Positions 37,076-46,058 are shown, counted from the first letter of the stretch. The stretch is 64,000 nucleotides of DNA from Kiritimatiellia bacterium (GCA_027858965.1 JAQIBS010000080.1:1-64000); one strand, 5' to 3'. Translations and numbers: made by a program. Notes: a model not told the origin generated them from the sequence alone.

Positions 37076-37663
37076 TTAAATCAGCGCCGTACTGAAATAA
37101 CGTTCAGCACGATCAGGTAGGACCGTCACAATATTCTTATCCTTACCTATCTTATGTGAGAGTTGAATGGCCGCCCATATATTAGCACCGGAGGAGGTGC
37201 CGACAAGCGCCCCCTCTTTTAAAGTCAACAACCGGGCAGTTGCAATGGCATCATCATCAGTAACAGTAATCACATCATTGATCATAGATACATCCAGAAC
37301 CTCCGGGATAAAGCCGTCTCCAATACCTTCAATCCGGTGCAGACCGGGCTCATGCCCCAGCAAAGCAGATACATTGGCCGGTTCAACAGCTACCAGTTTT
37401 ATATTGGGATCCTTTTCCTTTAAAAACTTACCGACACCCGCCAGCGTCCCGCCGCTGCCGATTCCAGCCACAAAAGCATCCACCTGTCCCTCCATCTGTT
37501 TCCAGATCTCAGCTGCGGTAGTCATATAGTGAATCTCAGGATTGCCGGGATTCGTAAACTGACCGGGAATATAAAGATTCGGAATTTCTTTTTTCAACTC
37601 CTCCAACTTGGCCAGACAACCATTCTGGCTGGGGGTGCATATGTCTGAGTTGCGTAAACAAAG
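37076..37663 (-). pseudogene. Headless cysteine synthase (cysK) fragment
   Basis: About 195 codons of the C-terminal half of O-acetylserine sulfhydrylase are preserved: CTPSQNGCLAKLEELKKEIP, YIPGQFTNPGNPEIH, DAFVAGIGSGGTLAGVGKFL (the PLP-phosphate loop) and GALVGTSSGANIWAAI. The N-terminal half with the PLP-binding lysine is missing. Reading upstream, the frame continues without a start codon to the TAA that ends the permease gene (37664-37666), in the same frame. It is most likely a dead remnant left by a deletion that fused the region to the permease's 3' end. A TTG at 37606 could start a short product, but it could not bind PLP covalently. Confidence 0.85.
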
Positions 37664-38923
37664 TTATGCTCCCTGCTTTTCCTTTAAGGCAAATCGCAGT
37701 GCTGTATAAACAGCAATTGCGACAAAAAAACCATTAAGCGGTGCAATACCGAATTTCATAAAATGCGCACCAGCTACGCCTGCAAACCAGGCGGCAAAAG
37801 CAGGAAATCGAATTGCCGGCATCTTTTCAAAGGGACGTTCAAAGTTACGCTCAACGATCAGAAAATGTGCCATAATCAATCCGCCAACCGGTGGCACGGC
37901 TATACCAATAACTTTAACAAAATTCAGAAAGCTGAACAACAATCCGGTTCGGGTCATAATCACACCAACCACCGAGGCAATTATACATCCAGCAACAATC
38001 CAGAAATGATTATTGAAGATCCGGCTCTCTTTTCCTCCGTTAAGCACTTTGGTAATGTTCATCACCGCCAATGAAAAGGAGTAGACAATGGCCTGCCCTG
38101 AAGTCAGTCCCAATAGCAGATATATAAAGATGGCAACAGAGTCCAGACCCAGTTCATTTAATATGTTTACAAGGTTTCCTTCGCCTGTGCTCAGCGAGCA
38201 GATCAAGCCGACCGCCTCCAGGACCGTTACACACAGAAAAGCACCAAATGTGACAATAAATACATAATGCGGCTTACGGGCAAAACGGGTTAGATCAGAA
38301 CTGAGCGTCCCGCCTGTCATCCAGCTGGCAGTCACAAAGGAAAGCACAGCAATCCAAGGCAGAGGATCAGAGGGCACCGCCTCAGCCAACGCCTCAAAGC
38401 CAACTTTTGAATGGACTTTTATCAGGCCAAGCACAACAAAACAAGCCAAGGCCGGAACACCGATCTTTCCCAGAACGCTCAAGCCCTTAAAACCAATCAG
38501 ATTAACCGCTCCCACCACAATTATAAAGGCAAATAAACCAAAGTAGGGTGAAAGCGATGGAAAGAAAGAGGCCAGCTGCGAACCAATCATGGAGGCATAG
38601 ACACTGACAAAGCTGATATTAATGAAGGTGATCAGAGCTGATACTAGAATCTGCCCCTGCAACCCAAAGACCGGACGCAAAATTACAGTTGATGAGCGCC
38701 GCGTTTTCATGCCGATCAAACCAATAACCCCGGCATAGGCAGCCAAAATCATATTTCCAGTAATAAGAGCAATCAGCCCCTTAGCTAATGTGACACTCTT
38801 TCCTACCTTTGTTCCAATTAAAAACGCGGTTAAACTCAACACAAAACCAGCAAACACAAAAAATATACTTGGCAGACTCTTTGTCTGAATCTCAGCAGCT
38901 CCCACACTTATTTTTTCCGACAT
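37664..38923 (-). CDS. NCS1-family (CodB-like) permease
   Basis: 419 residues of membrane protein with about 12 predicted hydrophobic segments (examples: SIFFVFAGFVLSLTAFLIGT, GLIALITGNMILAAYAGVIG, VFIVTFGAFLCVTVLEAVGL). Charge pattern and the SWMTGGTLSSDLTRFARKP block match the nucleobase:cation symporter-1 family, close to cytosine permease CodB. Members import cytosine, uracil, hydantoins, allantoin or related cyclic amides. AAGGAAACTAGTAT precedes the ATG. It is the last gene of a minus-strand cluster encoding an FAD flavoprotein, SDR, OYE-type reductase and amidohydrolase, so it probably brings in that pathway's substrate. Confidence 0.85.
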   Translation of the reverse strand: MSEKISVGAAEIQTKSLPSIFFVFAGFVLSLTAFLIGTKVGKSVTLAKGLIALITGNMILAAYAGVIGLIGMKTRRSSTVILRPVFGLQGQILVSALITFINISFVSVYASMIGSQLASFFPSLSPYFGLFAFIIVVGAVNLIGFKGLSVLGKIGVPALACFVVLGLIKVHSKVGFEALAEAVPSDPLPWIAVLSFVTASWMTGGTLSSDLTRFARKPHYVFIVTFGAFLCVTVLEAVGLICSLSTGEGNLVNILNELGLDSVAIFIYLLLGLTSGQAIVYSFSLAVMNITKVLNGGKESRIFNNHFWIVAGCIIASVVGVIMTRTGLLFSFLNFVKVIGIAVPPVGGLIMAHFLIVERNFERPFEKMPAIRFPAFAAWFAGVAGAHFMKFGIAPLNGFFVAIAVYTALRFALKEKQGA

Positions 38924-38972
38924 ATACTAGTTTCCTTTTTGATCTGAACCACATAAGTTTTTAATAGCAAAT

Positions 38973-39015
38973 TGAATATCCAATATCCAACACGGAACTC
39001 CCAATATCCAAGTTA
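38973..39015. repeat. Dispersed inverted-repeat element, half copy
   Basis: GAATATCCAATATCCAACAC followed by GGAACTCCCAATATCCAAG is nearly identical to the left arm at 30508-30541 and to 46120-46162. No right arm follows, so this is a solo arm in the spacer between the permease and the flavoprotein gene. Confidence 0.7.
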
Positions 39016-39153
39016 AGACCGCTTTACTCTCAGAATTCTATTTTTGCGTTATTTAAATCATAACGAAAATGACCGCGCGGAGCGCCACCATTAAAACTCG
39101 CGCATTAACTGAACTGCAGCTATTTGCATTAAGCTTTTCATGGTTACACAGAT

Positions 39154-41106
39154 TTAGTCGTAGATGCGTCCCTCACGGAAATCCGCCCAGACTGTTTCAA
39201 ACCAAAGCTCTTCAACCGGTATAGGACGACGCGGCACCCACTGGTTATTCACTTCATTATCTTCAAACACTGTTTCAAGAACCATCTCCCTGAAATCTGT
39301 ATTCTCCGGTTCCACCTGCCACGCATCCAGCAGATTATCATTAGCCACATCTGAAACAATCATTGCTGAACCGCGTGAACCAGCACCACAATTGATATAA
39401 TACAAAATAGTTTCGAGATAAGCAAGGTGCGCAAAACAGAGCTGCCGATAACAGAACACCTTAATCAGCTCCGCACCATATGACGCGCAACACCCTTCAT
39501 GCTCAAGCCGCTCCAAATCCTGTCGCGCAGAATGCACCGCCTGTTCGATCTCTCTCGCTGAACGGATATGTGCACCAACACGACTCATCCGCTCCTGCAT
39601 CACGCCCCTGGCCTCTGAAAGGTTGTTAGTTGAGCTAGCGCATCGCTGGACAAACTCAACGCCTTCCTGCAGGGCTGGAGCGGCGACTGACTCAAATAGA
39701 TCCAGATCCAGACTGTTCTTACGGCCACAATGGGCAATATACTCGGCAGCACGTATTCCTCCCACCTGTCCGGCATTTAAAGCCGAGCCACCGGGACGAG
39801 CCACGCCATGAGAGCCATTTACTTCACCAATAGGGAAAAGCCCTTTGATATTAACAGACTCCCACCAGTGATTGGCCGCCAATCCACCGTTGTTATGTTG
39901 TGCGCAAACCGCAATCTCAAGGCGTTCTTTATGGAGATCAATCTTATGATCTCGATAGAGCTGCACCGCACCGGGATTAATCTTCTCCAGCCGCTCTATC
40001 GGGCTGCCCTGCACAGCACCTGATTTCTCAAGATAATCATGTGCTGCTTTTTCTAGAGAATCAAAATCAAAACCAGCGGGATTAGTGCGGAAGTCCAAAA
40101 AGACCCGGCGTCCTTTAATGACTGTCTCAATATAAACAAGCAGATCAATAACAGATGAACCATCTTTAACTTTACGGACATCAAAAGGCCACTGATATCC
40201 CTTCAGAAAGATCATACTGCATAGGTTAGCCGTATCAGAAAATGAATCCTGCAGAAATTCACGGGGATCACTTTTTCCATCGGAAGCTGTAGAAATAAAG
40301 GAGGGAACCACCTGCATATAGGAGCCGGAGACATTCCATCGAAATTTAGTTGAAGCCATGCCAAACTGCGATTCCGGCAGATTCTGAGCCTTAGCACCCG
40401 CCGCCAAAGCAATACCGATAGCGCCCGTATGAACATTGGGATAGACACTGGTTTGATAGAGTCCACCCGGACCACCAACCGCAAAAACAACATTATCCGC
40501 AGCATACGCAATCTGCTGCCCCTGCTCATCGATGGCTAACACGCCACAAGCTCTTTTCTCGGCACCCTGACCAACTGTTAAAAGCTTATGGACATAGCGT
40601 TTCTCTTCAACCGCTATTCCACACCGCTGAACCTCTGTAATCAGAGCCAGGCACATATCACGTGATGTATAGGGACCAACCGAGGTAGCCCTTTCAGCGG
40701 GATCGTGATCGGTCTTATAGCCGACAAACTGCCCCCAGCGATCCTGAGGAAAATGAACCCCCAGTTGTACCAGATTAAAAAAAGCTCTGGTTGAAAGAGC
40801 CGCTTCGACCAGCGCCAGATCACCATGCATGCTGCCGGAGTTAAAGTAGCTCTCCGCCATTAATGCAGGTGAATCGCCCTCTTTACCGGAAAGCGACATT
40901 TTATAATAGGTTTGTTTGTCAGATCCCGTATTGATTGAGGTGCCCATCTTGAGCCCCTCTGTCAGAATCAGGATATCATCAATCCCCTGTCGCTTCAGCT
41001 GAACCGCTGCATTGAGTCCGGCCGCCCCTGCGCCAACCACAAGCGTATGCACCTGAATGGCAGGGGCAGATTCAGCAGAGTTATAATTAACGGAAAATGT
41101 TTTCAT
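39154..41106 (-). CDS. FAD-dependent fumarate-reductase-type flavoprotein
   Basis: 650 residues. The FAD Rossmann motif is TLVVGAGAAGLNAAVQLKRQ near residue 21. The capping and substrate regions show KMGTSINTGSDKQTYYKM, FAVGGPGGLYQTSVYPNVHT and HNNGGLAANHWWESVNIKGL, and the FAD-closing loop is GEVNGSHGVARPGGSALNAG. This matches the succinate dehydrogenase/fumarate reductase flavoprotein superfamily, which includes soluble enoate reductases and amino-acid oxidases. There is no signal peptide, so it is cytoplasmic. GGTGACATTATT precedes the ATG. The neighbouring SDR, OYE and amidohydrolase suggest a stepwise reduction or oxidation route, with this enzyme acting on a C=C or C-N bond; the substrate is unknown. 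Confidence 0.85.
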   Translation of the reverse strand: MKTFSVNYNSAESAPAIQVHTLVVGAGAAGLNAAVQLKRQGIDDILILTEGLKMGTSINTGSDKQTYYKMSLSGKEGDSPALMAESYFNSGSMHGDLALVEAALSTRAFFNLVQLGVHFPQDRWGQFVGYKTDHDPAERATSVGPYTSRDMCLALITEVQRCGIAVEEKRYVHKLLTVGQGAEKRACGVLAIDEQGQQIAYAADNVVFAVGGPGGLYQTSVYPNVHTGAIGIALAAGAKAQNLPESQFGMASTKFRWNVSGSYMQVVPSFISTASDGKSDPREFLQDSFSDTANLCSMIFLKGYQWPFDVRKVKDGSSVIDLLVYIETVIKGRRVFLDFRTNPAGFDFDSLEKAAHDYLEKSGAVQGSPIERLEKINPGAVQLYRDHKIDLHKERLEIAVCAQHNNGGLAANHWWESVNIKGLFPIGEVNGSHGVARPGGSALNAGQVGGIRAAEYIAHCGRKNSLDLDLFESVAAPALQEGVEFVQRCASSTNNLSEARGVMQERMSRVGAHIRSAREIEQAVHSARQDLERLEHEGCCASYGAELIKVFCYRQLCFAHLAYLETILYYINCGAGSRGSAMIVSDVANDNLLDAWQVEPENTDFREMVLETVFEDNEVNNQWVPRRPIPVEELWFETVWADFREGRIYD

Positions 41107-41193
41107 AATAATGTCACCGAAAACGGCACCTTTTCAATGATTTGCACGGACGGGCACAGACTGTCAGGGACTAACAGGGACGATATAGAACGG

Positions 41194-41967
41194 TTACAGT
41201 CTCGCTAGACTCAATCCGCCATCAACCTTAATCACCTGTCCCACACAGTATGGCATTTTACCCGCGGCCATAACAGCGGCAACTTTACCTACATCTTCAG
41301 GAAAACCCCAGCGTTTAATCACACAAAGATCGCCCTCATTAATCAGCTTGTTATACTTCTCAACAACTGCATTAGTCATATTGGTTTTAATAATTCCAGG
41401 ACGAATCTCAAAAACCGAAATATCATGAGCCGACAACCGTGCCGCAAAAAGCTGTGTCATCATGCTCACTCCCGCTTTGGATATACAGTATTCACCACGA
41501 TTTAAAGAAACCATCTCAGCCGAGACAGATCCCACATTGATAATCACACCGGTATAGTTGTTATCAAGGCTCTTTTGTTCAAGCATCCATTCAGCAAATT
41601 GCTGCGTTAAAAAGAAGGGGCCCTGAAGATTATTCATCATAACCCGCTCATAACTTGCTTCAGTCATATCAAGAAGATCTTCGCGCGTTGCCGGTGCCAC
41701 CCCTGCATTATTGACAAGAACATCAAGCCGACCGAACCGATCACGCACTGATTGCTGTAAATCGTCACGGTCTGCAGAAGATGAAACATCACTCACACAG
41801 TAAAGTACCTCCGCGCCACAATGCTTTAAATGTTCTATGGCTTCAGCAACCTCAGAGACATTACGACGTCCACTCAAAACAAGATTGAATCCACCTCTGG
41901 CCAGTTCCTCCGCAATCCCTAAACCTATTCCGCGGCTACCACCGGTAATCAATGCTACTTTTTTCAT
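41194..41967 (-). CDS. Short-chain dehydrogenase/reductase
   Basis: 257 residues. Classical SDR features: cofactor loop TGGSRGIGLGIAEELA, DVLVNNAGVAPA, a serine in NVGSVSAEMVSL, the Y-x-x-x-K pair in YCISKAG, and IRPGIIKTNMTNA, ending VIKVDGGLSLARL. Basic residues after the first strand (SGRRN) suggest NADP. It overlaps the preceding OYE gene by four bases (ATGA), a sign of translational coupling. The sequence resembles FabG-type 3-oxoacyl reductases, but the context points to a catabolic role. Confidence 0.9.
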   Translation of the reverse strand: MKKVALITGGSRGIGLGIAEELARGGFNLVLSGRRNVSEVAEAIEHLKHCGAEVLYCVSDVSSSADRDDLQQSVRDRFGRLDVLVNNAGVAPATREDLLDMTEASYERVMMNNLQGPFFLTQQFAEWMLEQKSLDNNYTGVIINVGSVSAEMVSLNRGEYCISKAGVSMMTQLFAARLSAHDISVFEIRPGIIKTNMTNAVVEKYNKLINEGDLCVIKRWGFPEDVGKVAAVMAAGKMPYCVGQVIKVDGGLSLARL

Positions 41968-43457
41968 AATCGTCTTCCCTTTAAAAACTCAGGTGCGTAA
42001 ATTGCCTTATCCCGAACAACACAACCGCCTTTGCCAAGACCATCCTTCATAATCTGAGAACACAACGAACAAGTTGTGCAACATTTCGACGGATTCATCA
42101 AGCCTTTTTTCAATATATCCCTGACTGAATCCGGGTAGGCAAAGGCTCCACGCCCCTGTCCAATCAAAGTACACCACCGCTTTTCAACCAAGCCGGCGGC
42201 TACTTGCGGCATTAAATGACGTAACCAGGCAAGTCCCGCTGTAACAACAGGCAGCTGTGGAACATGGTGCTGCATCTCCCGCACCGTTTGCTGAAACCTG
42301 ACCACACCATCCAGAGGATATTCAGGAGGCGACGGCATCCCAGCCAAAGAGTTATCATGCGGACGGTTCATATATGGTTGAAAACGTGGAAAGCCCATGG
42401 AAACATTGAAAAGTGGCATCCCTATCTCCGCACACTGCTTCATCAGCATCTTGGGTTCAGTCAGATCCATCTCCCATTGACCATTTTTCAAACTTTTTTC
42501 TTCGTTGGACGTTGAATGTTCGATGTTCGATGTTGGTCGTTCTCGGGCGCAGCCCGATTCTTCACTCTTCACTCTTCCAACTTCACTCTTCTCTAACTCG
42601 CGCACTTTAGCACTCGCGCACTTTAGAACTTCTTCCCTCTTCTTCACTCCCCACCCATATGGATACGGGCAGGGTTCAAGCACGGTACAACGCGAAGTCA
42701 CAAATACACCTGAAGGAAGTGATTCAATCATCCGCTGCGCACACTCACGGATAAAGCGGGTCCGGTTCTCATACGAACCGCCAAAACGACCCACTCTCAA
42801 ATGAGAACCCAAAAGCTCAGCCACCAGATAACCATGCACCGCTTTCATATCAATTCCATCAAAGCCAGCCTCTGCCAGCAATAGCGCAGCCTCCACAAAT
42901 TTATCCTGCAACCGCATAAGATAATCATCTGAGACGGGTTCAACATCCTCCATTCCCAGACTTTTGTCCAGAAATGGATTGTGCTGCGCCTTCAAAGGAG
43001 TCACAACTCCACCGGGACGACTGTAGCGCCCGGAGTGGGTTAATTGAATCACCGTGGTGACATCATGACCAAATTCCTTGAAACCACTCTCTTTTATTAA
43101 TTCTACTATGCGCTTGTAAGAGTCGAGATTATCCTTGTTGATCCGCATCTGCCTGGCACCGGAGACTCCATCCGGTGATACTGCAACCGATTCTGCCCAG
43201 ATTAAACCACTGCCTCCCTCTGCAAAACGGCGATAACGTCGGTAAGTCAGATCTGTAGCGCCACCGGTAACAGGATCTCCATCAACCCCCTCCATTGGCT
43301 GAACAACAAAGCGGTTGGGCAAAGTGCGGGTACCGAGCGTAACCGACTCACCAAGCACAGAGAGCTTATCCGAAATTGGAAGCTCAAGCCCACAGTCATT
43401 CAAAGCGGTTTTAAGATCATCCAGAGTTTTTAAGTTGAATCTTTTAAAGTCATTCAT
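41964..43457 (-). CDS. OYE-family NADH:flavin oxidoreductase carrying an in-frame repeat insertion
   Basis: 497 residues. The FMN-binding barrel shows RFVVQPMEGVDGDPVTGGAT, VTTVIQLTHSGRYSRPGG, DGIDMKAVHGYLVAELLGSH and NRTRFIRECA. The C-terminal cysteine set CCTTCSLCSQIMKDGLGKGG fits an Fe-S-bearing subgroup. Between GWGVKKREE and MDLTEPKMLMKQ about 45-50 residues (roughly 270-320: CASAKVRELEK, VGRVKSEESGCARE, PTSNIEHSTSNEEK) are encoded by three dispersed repeat families found elsewhere in spacers. Relatives are expected to have a short loop here. The insertion keeps the frame, so activity may survive. There is no RBS; the 5' flank is another repeat. It overlaps the SDR gene by four bases. 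Confidence 0.85.
   Translation of the reverse strand: MNDFKRFNLKTLDDLKTALNDCGLELPISDKLSVLGESVTLGTRTLPNRFVVQPMEGVDGDPVTGGATDLTYRRYRRFAEGGSGLIWAESVAVSPDGVSGARQMRINKDNLDSYKRIVELIKESGFKEFGHDVTTVIQLTHSGRYSRPGGVVTPLKAQHNPFLDKSLGMEDVEPVSDDYLMRLQDKFVEAALLLAEAGFDGIDMKAVHGYLVAELLGSHLRVGRFGGSYENRTRFIRECAQRMIESLPSGVFVTSRCTVLEPCPYPYGWGVKKREEVLKCASAKVRELEKSEVGRVKSEESGCARERPTSNIEHSTSNEEKSLKNGQWEMDLTEPKMLMKQCAEIGMPLFNVSMGFPRFQPYMNRPHDNSLAGMPSPPEYPLDGVVRFQQTVREMQHHVPQLPVVTAGLAWLRHLMPQVAAGLVEKRWCTLIGQGRGAFAYPDSVRDILKKGLMNPSKCCTTCSLCSQIMKDGLGKGGCVVRDKAIYAPEFLKGRRL
42501..42650. repeat. Mosaic of three dispersed repeats inside the OYE gene
   Basis: From left to right: 42505-42535, GACGTTGAATGTTCGATGTT (also at 50636-50675 in reverse sense); 42541-42596, CGGGCGCAGCCCG followed by iterated TTCACTCTT units; and 42597-42635, GCGCACTTTAGCACTCGCGC with ACTTTAGAACTTC (also at 43499-43540, 45258-45296, 50565-50602 and 50742-50775). 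All three lie in coding DNA and keep the reading frame open. Confidence 0.8.
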
Positions 43458-43466
43458 TGTTTACTA

Positions 43467-43641
43467 GGGGTTAGGGAGTTGGAGTGGTTAGGGGTTAGAG
43501 AAGTTCTAAAGTTCTAAAGTGCGAGAGTTCTAAAGTTTTGAAGTGGGTTGCTAAGTAACTGCGTCGTAACATGAGGGAGCTGACGGAGATATCGGAAAAG
43601 TTAAATTCCACATTCTACATTATACATTCCACATTCTACAA
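43467..43641. repeat. Three consecutive dispersed repeats between the OYE and amidohydrolase genes
   Basis: 43467-43500 holds two GGGGTTAGGG/GGTTAGGGGTTAG units. 43499-43546 holds AAGTTCTAAAGTTCTAAAGT followed by GCGAGAGTTCTAAAG. 43604-43641 holds ATTCCACATTCTACATTATA followed by CATTCCACATTCTAC, also seen in reverse sense at 54790-54822. The block fills the whole intergenic gap, includes the OYE gene's 5' flank, and overlaps the amidohydrolase stop. Confidence 0.75.
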
Positions 43642-45255
43642 CAAAACCCCTCGGCGTTGACCGGTGAAATGGCCCTTGCCTTGATAGGAGATAGCGCCAT
43701 TGACAATTGTGTAGTTAATTCCTTCAGAGAACTGATGAGGCTTTGCATAGGAGGCTTTATCAAGCAGATCATTGCGGTTCAATATAACCAGATCTGCAAA
43801 AACACCTTTTTTGATACGACCACGTCCCTTTAATCCGAAAGTATCCGCGGGTAGCGATGTCATACGCCGCACCGCCTCTTCAAATGAGCAAAGCTGGGCG
43901 CAACCATCGACATCACCACACATTAAACGCAGATAACGCGGCATGGTTCCATACGCTCGGGGGTGGGGATGATCCTCACCCAGCACCCCCCAGGGGGCAC
44001 GCAGTGATGCATCACATCCAGGCATAATCCATGACTCATCCAAAACGCGGCTGAGGTTCTCAGCACACATGCCGAAAAAGAAAGCGCCGGTACGAGCCTC
44101 ATCCGCGTCAATAAACCGACAGACCAATTCTCCGGCAGAGATGCCCGCACGCTCAACTGCTTCAGCGATAGTGCATCCGCTGTATGAACGCACTAAATCA
44201 CTCCAGCCACCGCCAATCATTACCTGCTCCCAGTCGCGACCGCACTCATAATCCAGATATTCAATAATCTGGGCACGCATTGATAGATCACGTACCCGTT
44301 TTAAAATGGCATCACGACCACCCGCTTCGGCCCAGGGTGGCAACACAATATCCAATTCGGTTCCACCGGCAAGGTAGGGATAACGGTCGGCCTGTACATT
44401 GATACCCTCTGCACGTGCACGGTTAAGGGTCTCTAAAACACCGTTCAATTTTCCCCAGTTGGATTTACCGGAGGCCTTTAAATGCGATATCTGCACCTGC
44501 ACCCCGGTGCGACGGGCAAGACCTAAGACCTCGTCAACCGACTCTTCCAGCTCACGCCCCTCAGAACGCATATGGGTGGCATATATTCCCCCATGTGCCG
44601 CTGCCGCTGCAGCCAGAGCTTCAATCTCACAGCGCTCCGCATATTTGCCAGGTTGATATAGCAATCCGGTTGAGAGTCCGCGACAACCCATATCCAGGGC
44701 CTCTTCCAGACGACGCACCATCAGCTTGACCTCATCGGCATGGGACGGACGCGGTTCATATCCGGTTACCCCAGCCCGCAATGTATTATGGCCAACCAGC
44801 TGCATGCTGTTGACAGCGGGCTGCACAGCTTCAAAAAGCGCACGATACTCCGCAACTGTTGACCACGTGGGTCCCGTTTGAGAGCTTTTATTAAGAGTGG
44901 CATCAACAAGCGCCGGATAGGTCTGTGAATTCCAGTCGGAGGGCAGACGAGCCTCACCCAACCACGGAACAGCCGAGCCTCCGCACTGTCCATTGATCTC
45001 TGTGGTAATACCCTGAGATAACTTACTGGGCGCATCCGGCTCAAGCAGAAGATAGGTATCTGAGTGAGAGTGGGCATCAATAAAACCCGGACAGAGTGTC
45101 AGGCCGGAAGCATCAATACGTCTGATATACTCCGCCCCCTGCAATGACTCACCACAAGCTGTAATGCACTCTCCTGTGATACCAATATCCGCCGTGAAAG
45201 CAGGTTTCCCGCTTCCATCAACAACAGATCCATTAGCTATAATTAAATCAAACAT
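43636..45255 (-). CDS. D-aminoacylase-type amidohydrolase
   Basis: 539 residues from the ATG at 45255 (MFDLIIANGSVVDGSGKPAF); the frame extends 27 codons further upstream, but those codons come from a repeat. Metal-dependent amidohydrolase motifs are CPGFIDAHSHSDTYLL, TTEINGQCGGSAVP, IYATHMRSEGRELEESVDE and QISHLKASGKSNWG, ending LKGRGRIKKGVFADLVILN. The closest family is N-acyl-D-amino-acid deacylase, with hydantoinase-like relatives. The reaction is hydrolysis of an amide, releasing an amino acid or carbamate, in the cytoplasm. Read with the NCS1 permease and three redox enzymes, it could open a cyclic or acylated substrate. No RBS was found; the upstream 40 bases are repeat. Confidence 0.87.
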   Translation of the reverse strand: MFDLIIANGSVVDGSGKPAFTADIGITGECITACGESLQGAEYIRRIDASGLTLCPGFIDAHSHSDTYLLLEPDAPSKLSQGITTEINGQCGGSAVPWLGEARLPSDWNSQTYPALVDATLNKSSQTGPTWSTVAEYRALFEAVQPAVNSMQLVGHNTLRAGVTGYEPRPSHADEVKLMVRRLEEALDMGCRGLSTGLLYQPGKYAERCEIEALAAAAAAHGGIYATHMRSEGRELEESVDEVLGLARRTGVQVQISHLKASGKSNWGKLNGVLETLNRARAEGINVQADRYPYLAGGTELDIVLPPWAEAGGRDAILKRVRDLSMRAQIIEYLDYECGRDWEQVMIGGGWSDLVRSYSGCTIAEAVERAGISAGELVCRFIDADEARTGAFFFGMCAENLSRVLDESWIMPGCDASLRAPWGVLGEDHPHPRAYGTMPRYLRLMCGDVDGCAQLCSFEEAVRRMTSLPADTFGLKGRGRIKKGVFADLVILNRNDLLDKASYAKPHQFSEGINYTIVNGAISYQGKGHFTGQRRGVLL

Positions 45256-45257
45256 TT

Positions 45258-45300
45258 GAAGAAGTTCTAAAGTGCTAAAATGCGCAAGTTCTAAAGTTTT
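45258..45300. repeat. Dispersed repeat touching the amidohydrolase start
   Basis: GAAGAAGTTCTAAAGTGCTA and GCGCAAGTTCTAAAGTTTTG follow within two bases of the start codon at 45255. It is another copy of the TTCTAAAGTGCG family found at 42597, 43499, 50565 and 50742. Confidence 0.75.
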
Positions 45301-45345
45301 GATTGATGACGCGATACCAAGGAGGCCGAACACCACTTTCCACGT

Positions 45346-45978
45346 TCAACTTTCTACTTCCAACGACACTGAGTCCTCAGCCTTCTGCTCACTGTCACCT
45401 GACGCCTCTTCACTGCCCACTGGCTCCTGATCACTGTCGACTGACACCTCTTCCCTCTTCTCCTCCCCCAGCGTCTGGGTTCCACTCAGGAGGGCCACAA
45501 CCTGCTGTTGCACGATTGCCAGTTTATCAAGACGTAATTTGGGATCAAGCACAACAAAGGTATCACCACTGCGCTTATCCTCATAAATACGTAAAATGCC
45601 GCCACTCTCATGAGGCTTTGTATCACGTTCAATCAGCTGTTTACCGCGTTCCAGCATAACCGCCAGAACATAGACCACATTGAGCATGGCCGGATCTTCC
45701 AGATCAATCAGTTTGCGTAGCAGAATCTCAGCGGTATCTTTTCTAACCGGTTCTTTCTTCAATTCAACGGGCTTGGGAGCACAATAGACTCCATCCCACA
45801 AGCTGAACGGTTCCCAGTCACGTTCAAGCGCATCCCAGCAACCAACGCAACAGTCCATCCGCTCATAACTGCGGTCAACTTCTCTCAGAAGTGATACACA
45901 CTTCTGCTTATCTTTAAATTTGCATCCGCAGATAGAGCATTCATGTCCGCGATGTCTTATATTCCATTCTTGAGCCAT
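45346..45978 (-). CDS. Conserved zinc-ribbon-like protein of unknown function with repeat-derived tail
   Basis: 210 residues. The N-terminal region has paired cysteines, CSICGCKFKDKQKC and MDCCVGCWDAL, arranged like a zinc ribbon. The middle (about 80-165) is alpha-helical and conserved in type (DPAMLNVVYVLAVMLERGKQ, GDTFVVLDPKLRLDKL), as in PVC proteins of unknown role. The last ~40 residues (EEKREEVSVDSDQEPVGSEE onwards) are low-complexity acidic. Their DNA is built of short iterated CACTGTC/CACTGCCCACTGG units of the kind seen as dispersed repeats, so the original stop was probably bypassed by a repeat insertion. There is no clear RBS. Confidence 0.65.
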   Translation of the reverse strand: MAQEWNIRHRGHECSICGCKFKDKQKCVSLLREVDRSYERMDCCVGCWDALERDWEPFSLWDGVYCAPKPVELKKEPVRKDTAEILLRKLIDLEDPAMLNVVYVLAVMLERGKQLIERDTKPHESGGILRIYEDKRSGDTFVVLDPKLRLDKLAIVQQQVVALLSGTQTLGEEKREEVSVDSDQEPVGSEEASGDSEQKAEDSVSLEVES

Positions 45979-46058
45979 GATGAAAATATAGCATAAATTA
46001 TGCGGCTTGCCAGCTGGATAATTTATGGATTAAAAGGTTAAAGAAGTTAAAAAAGGTC

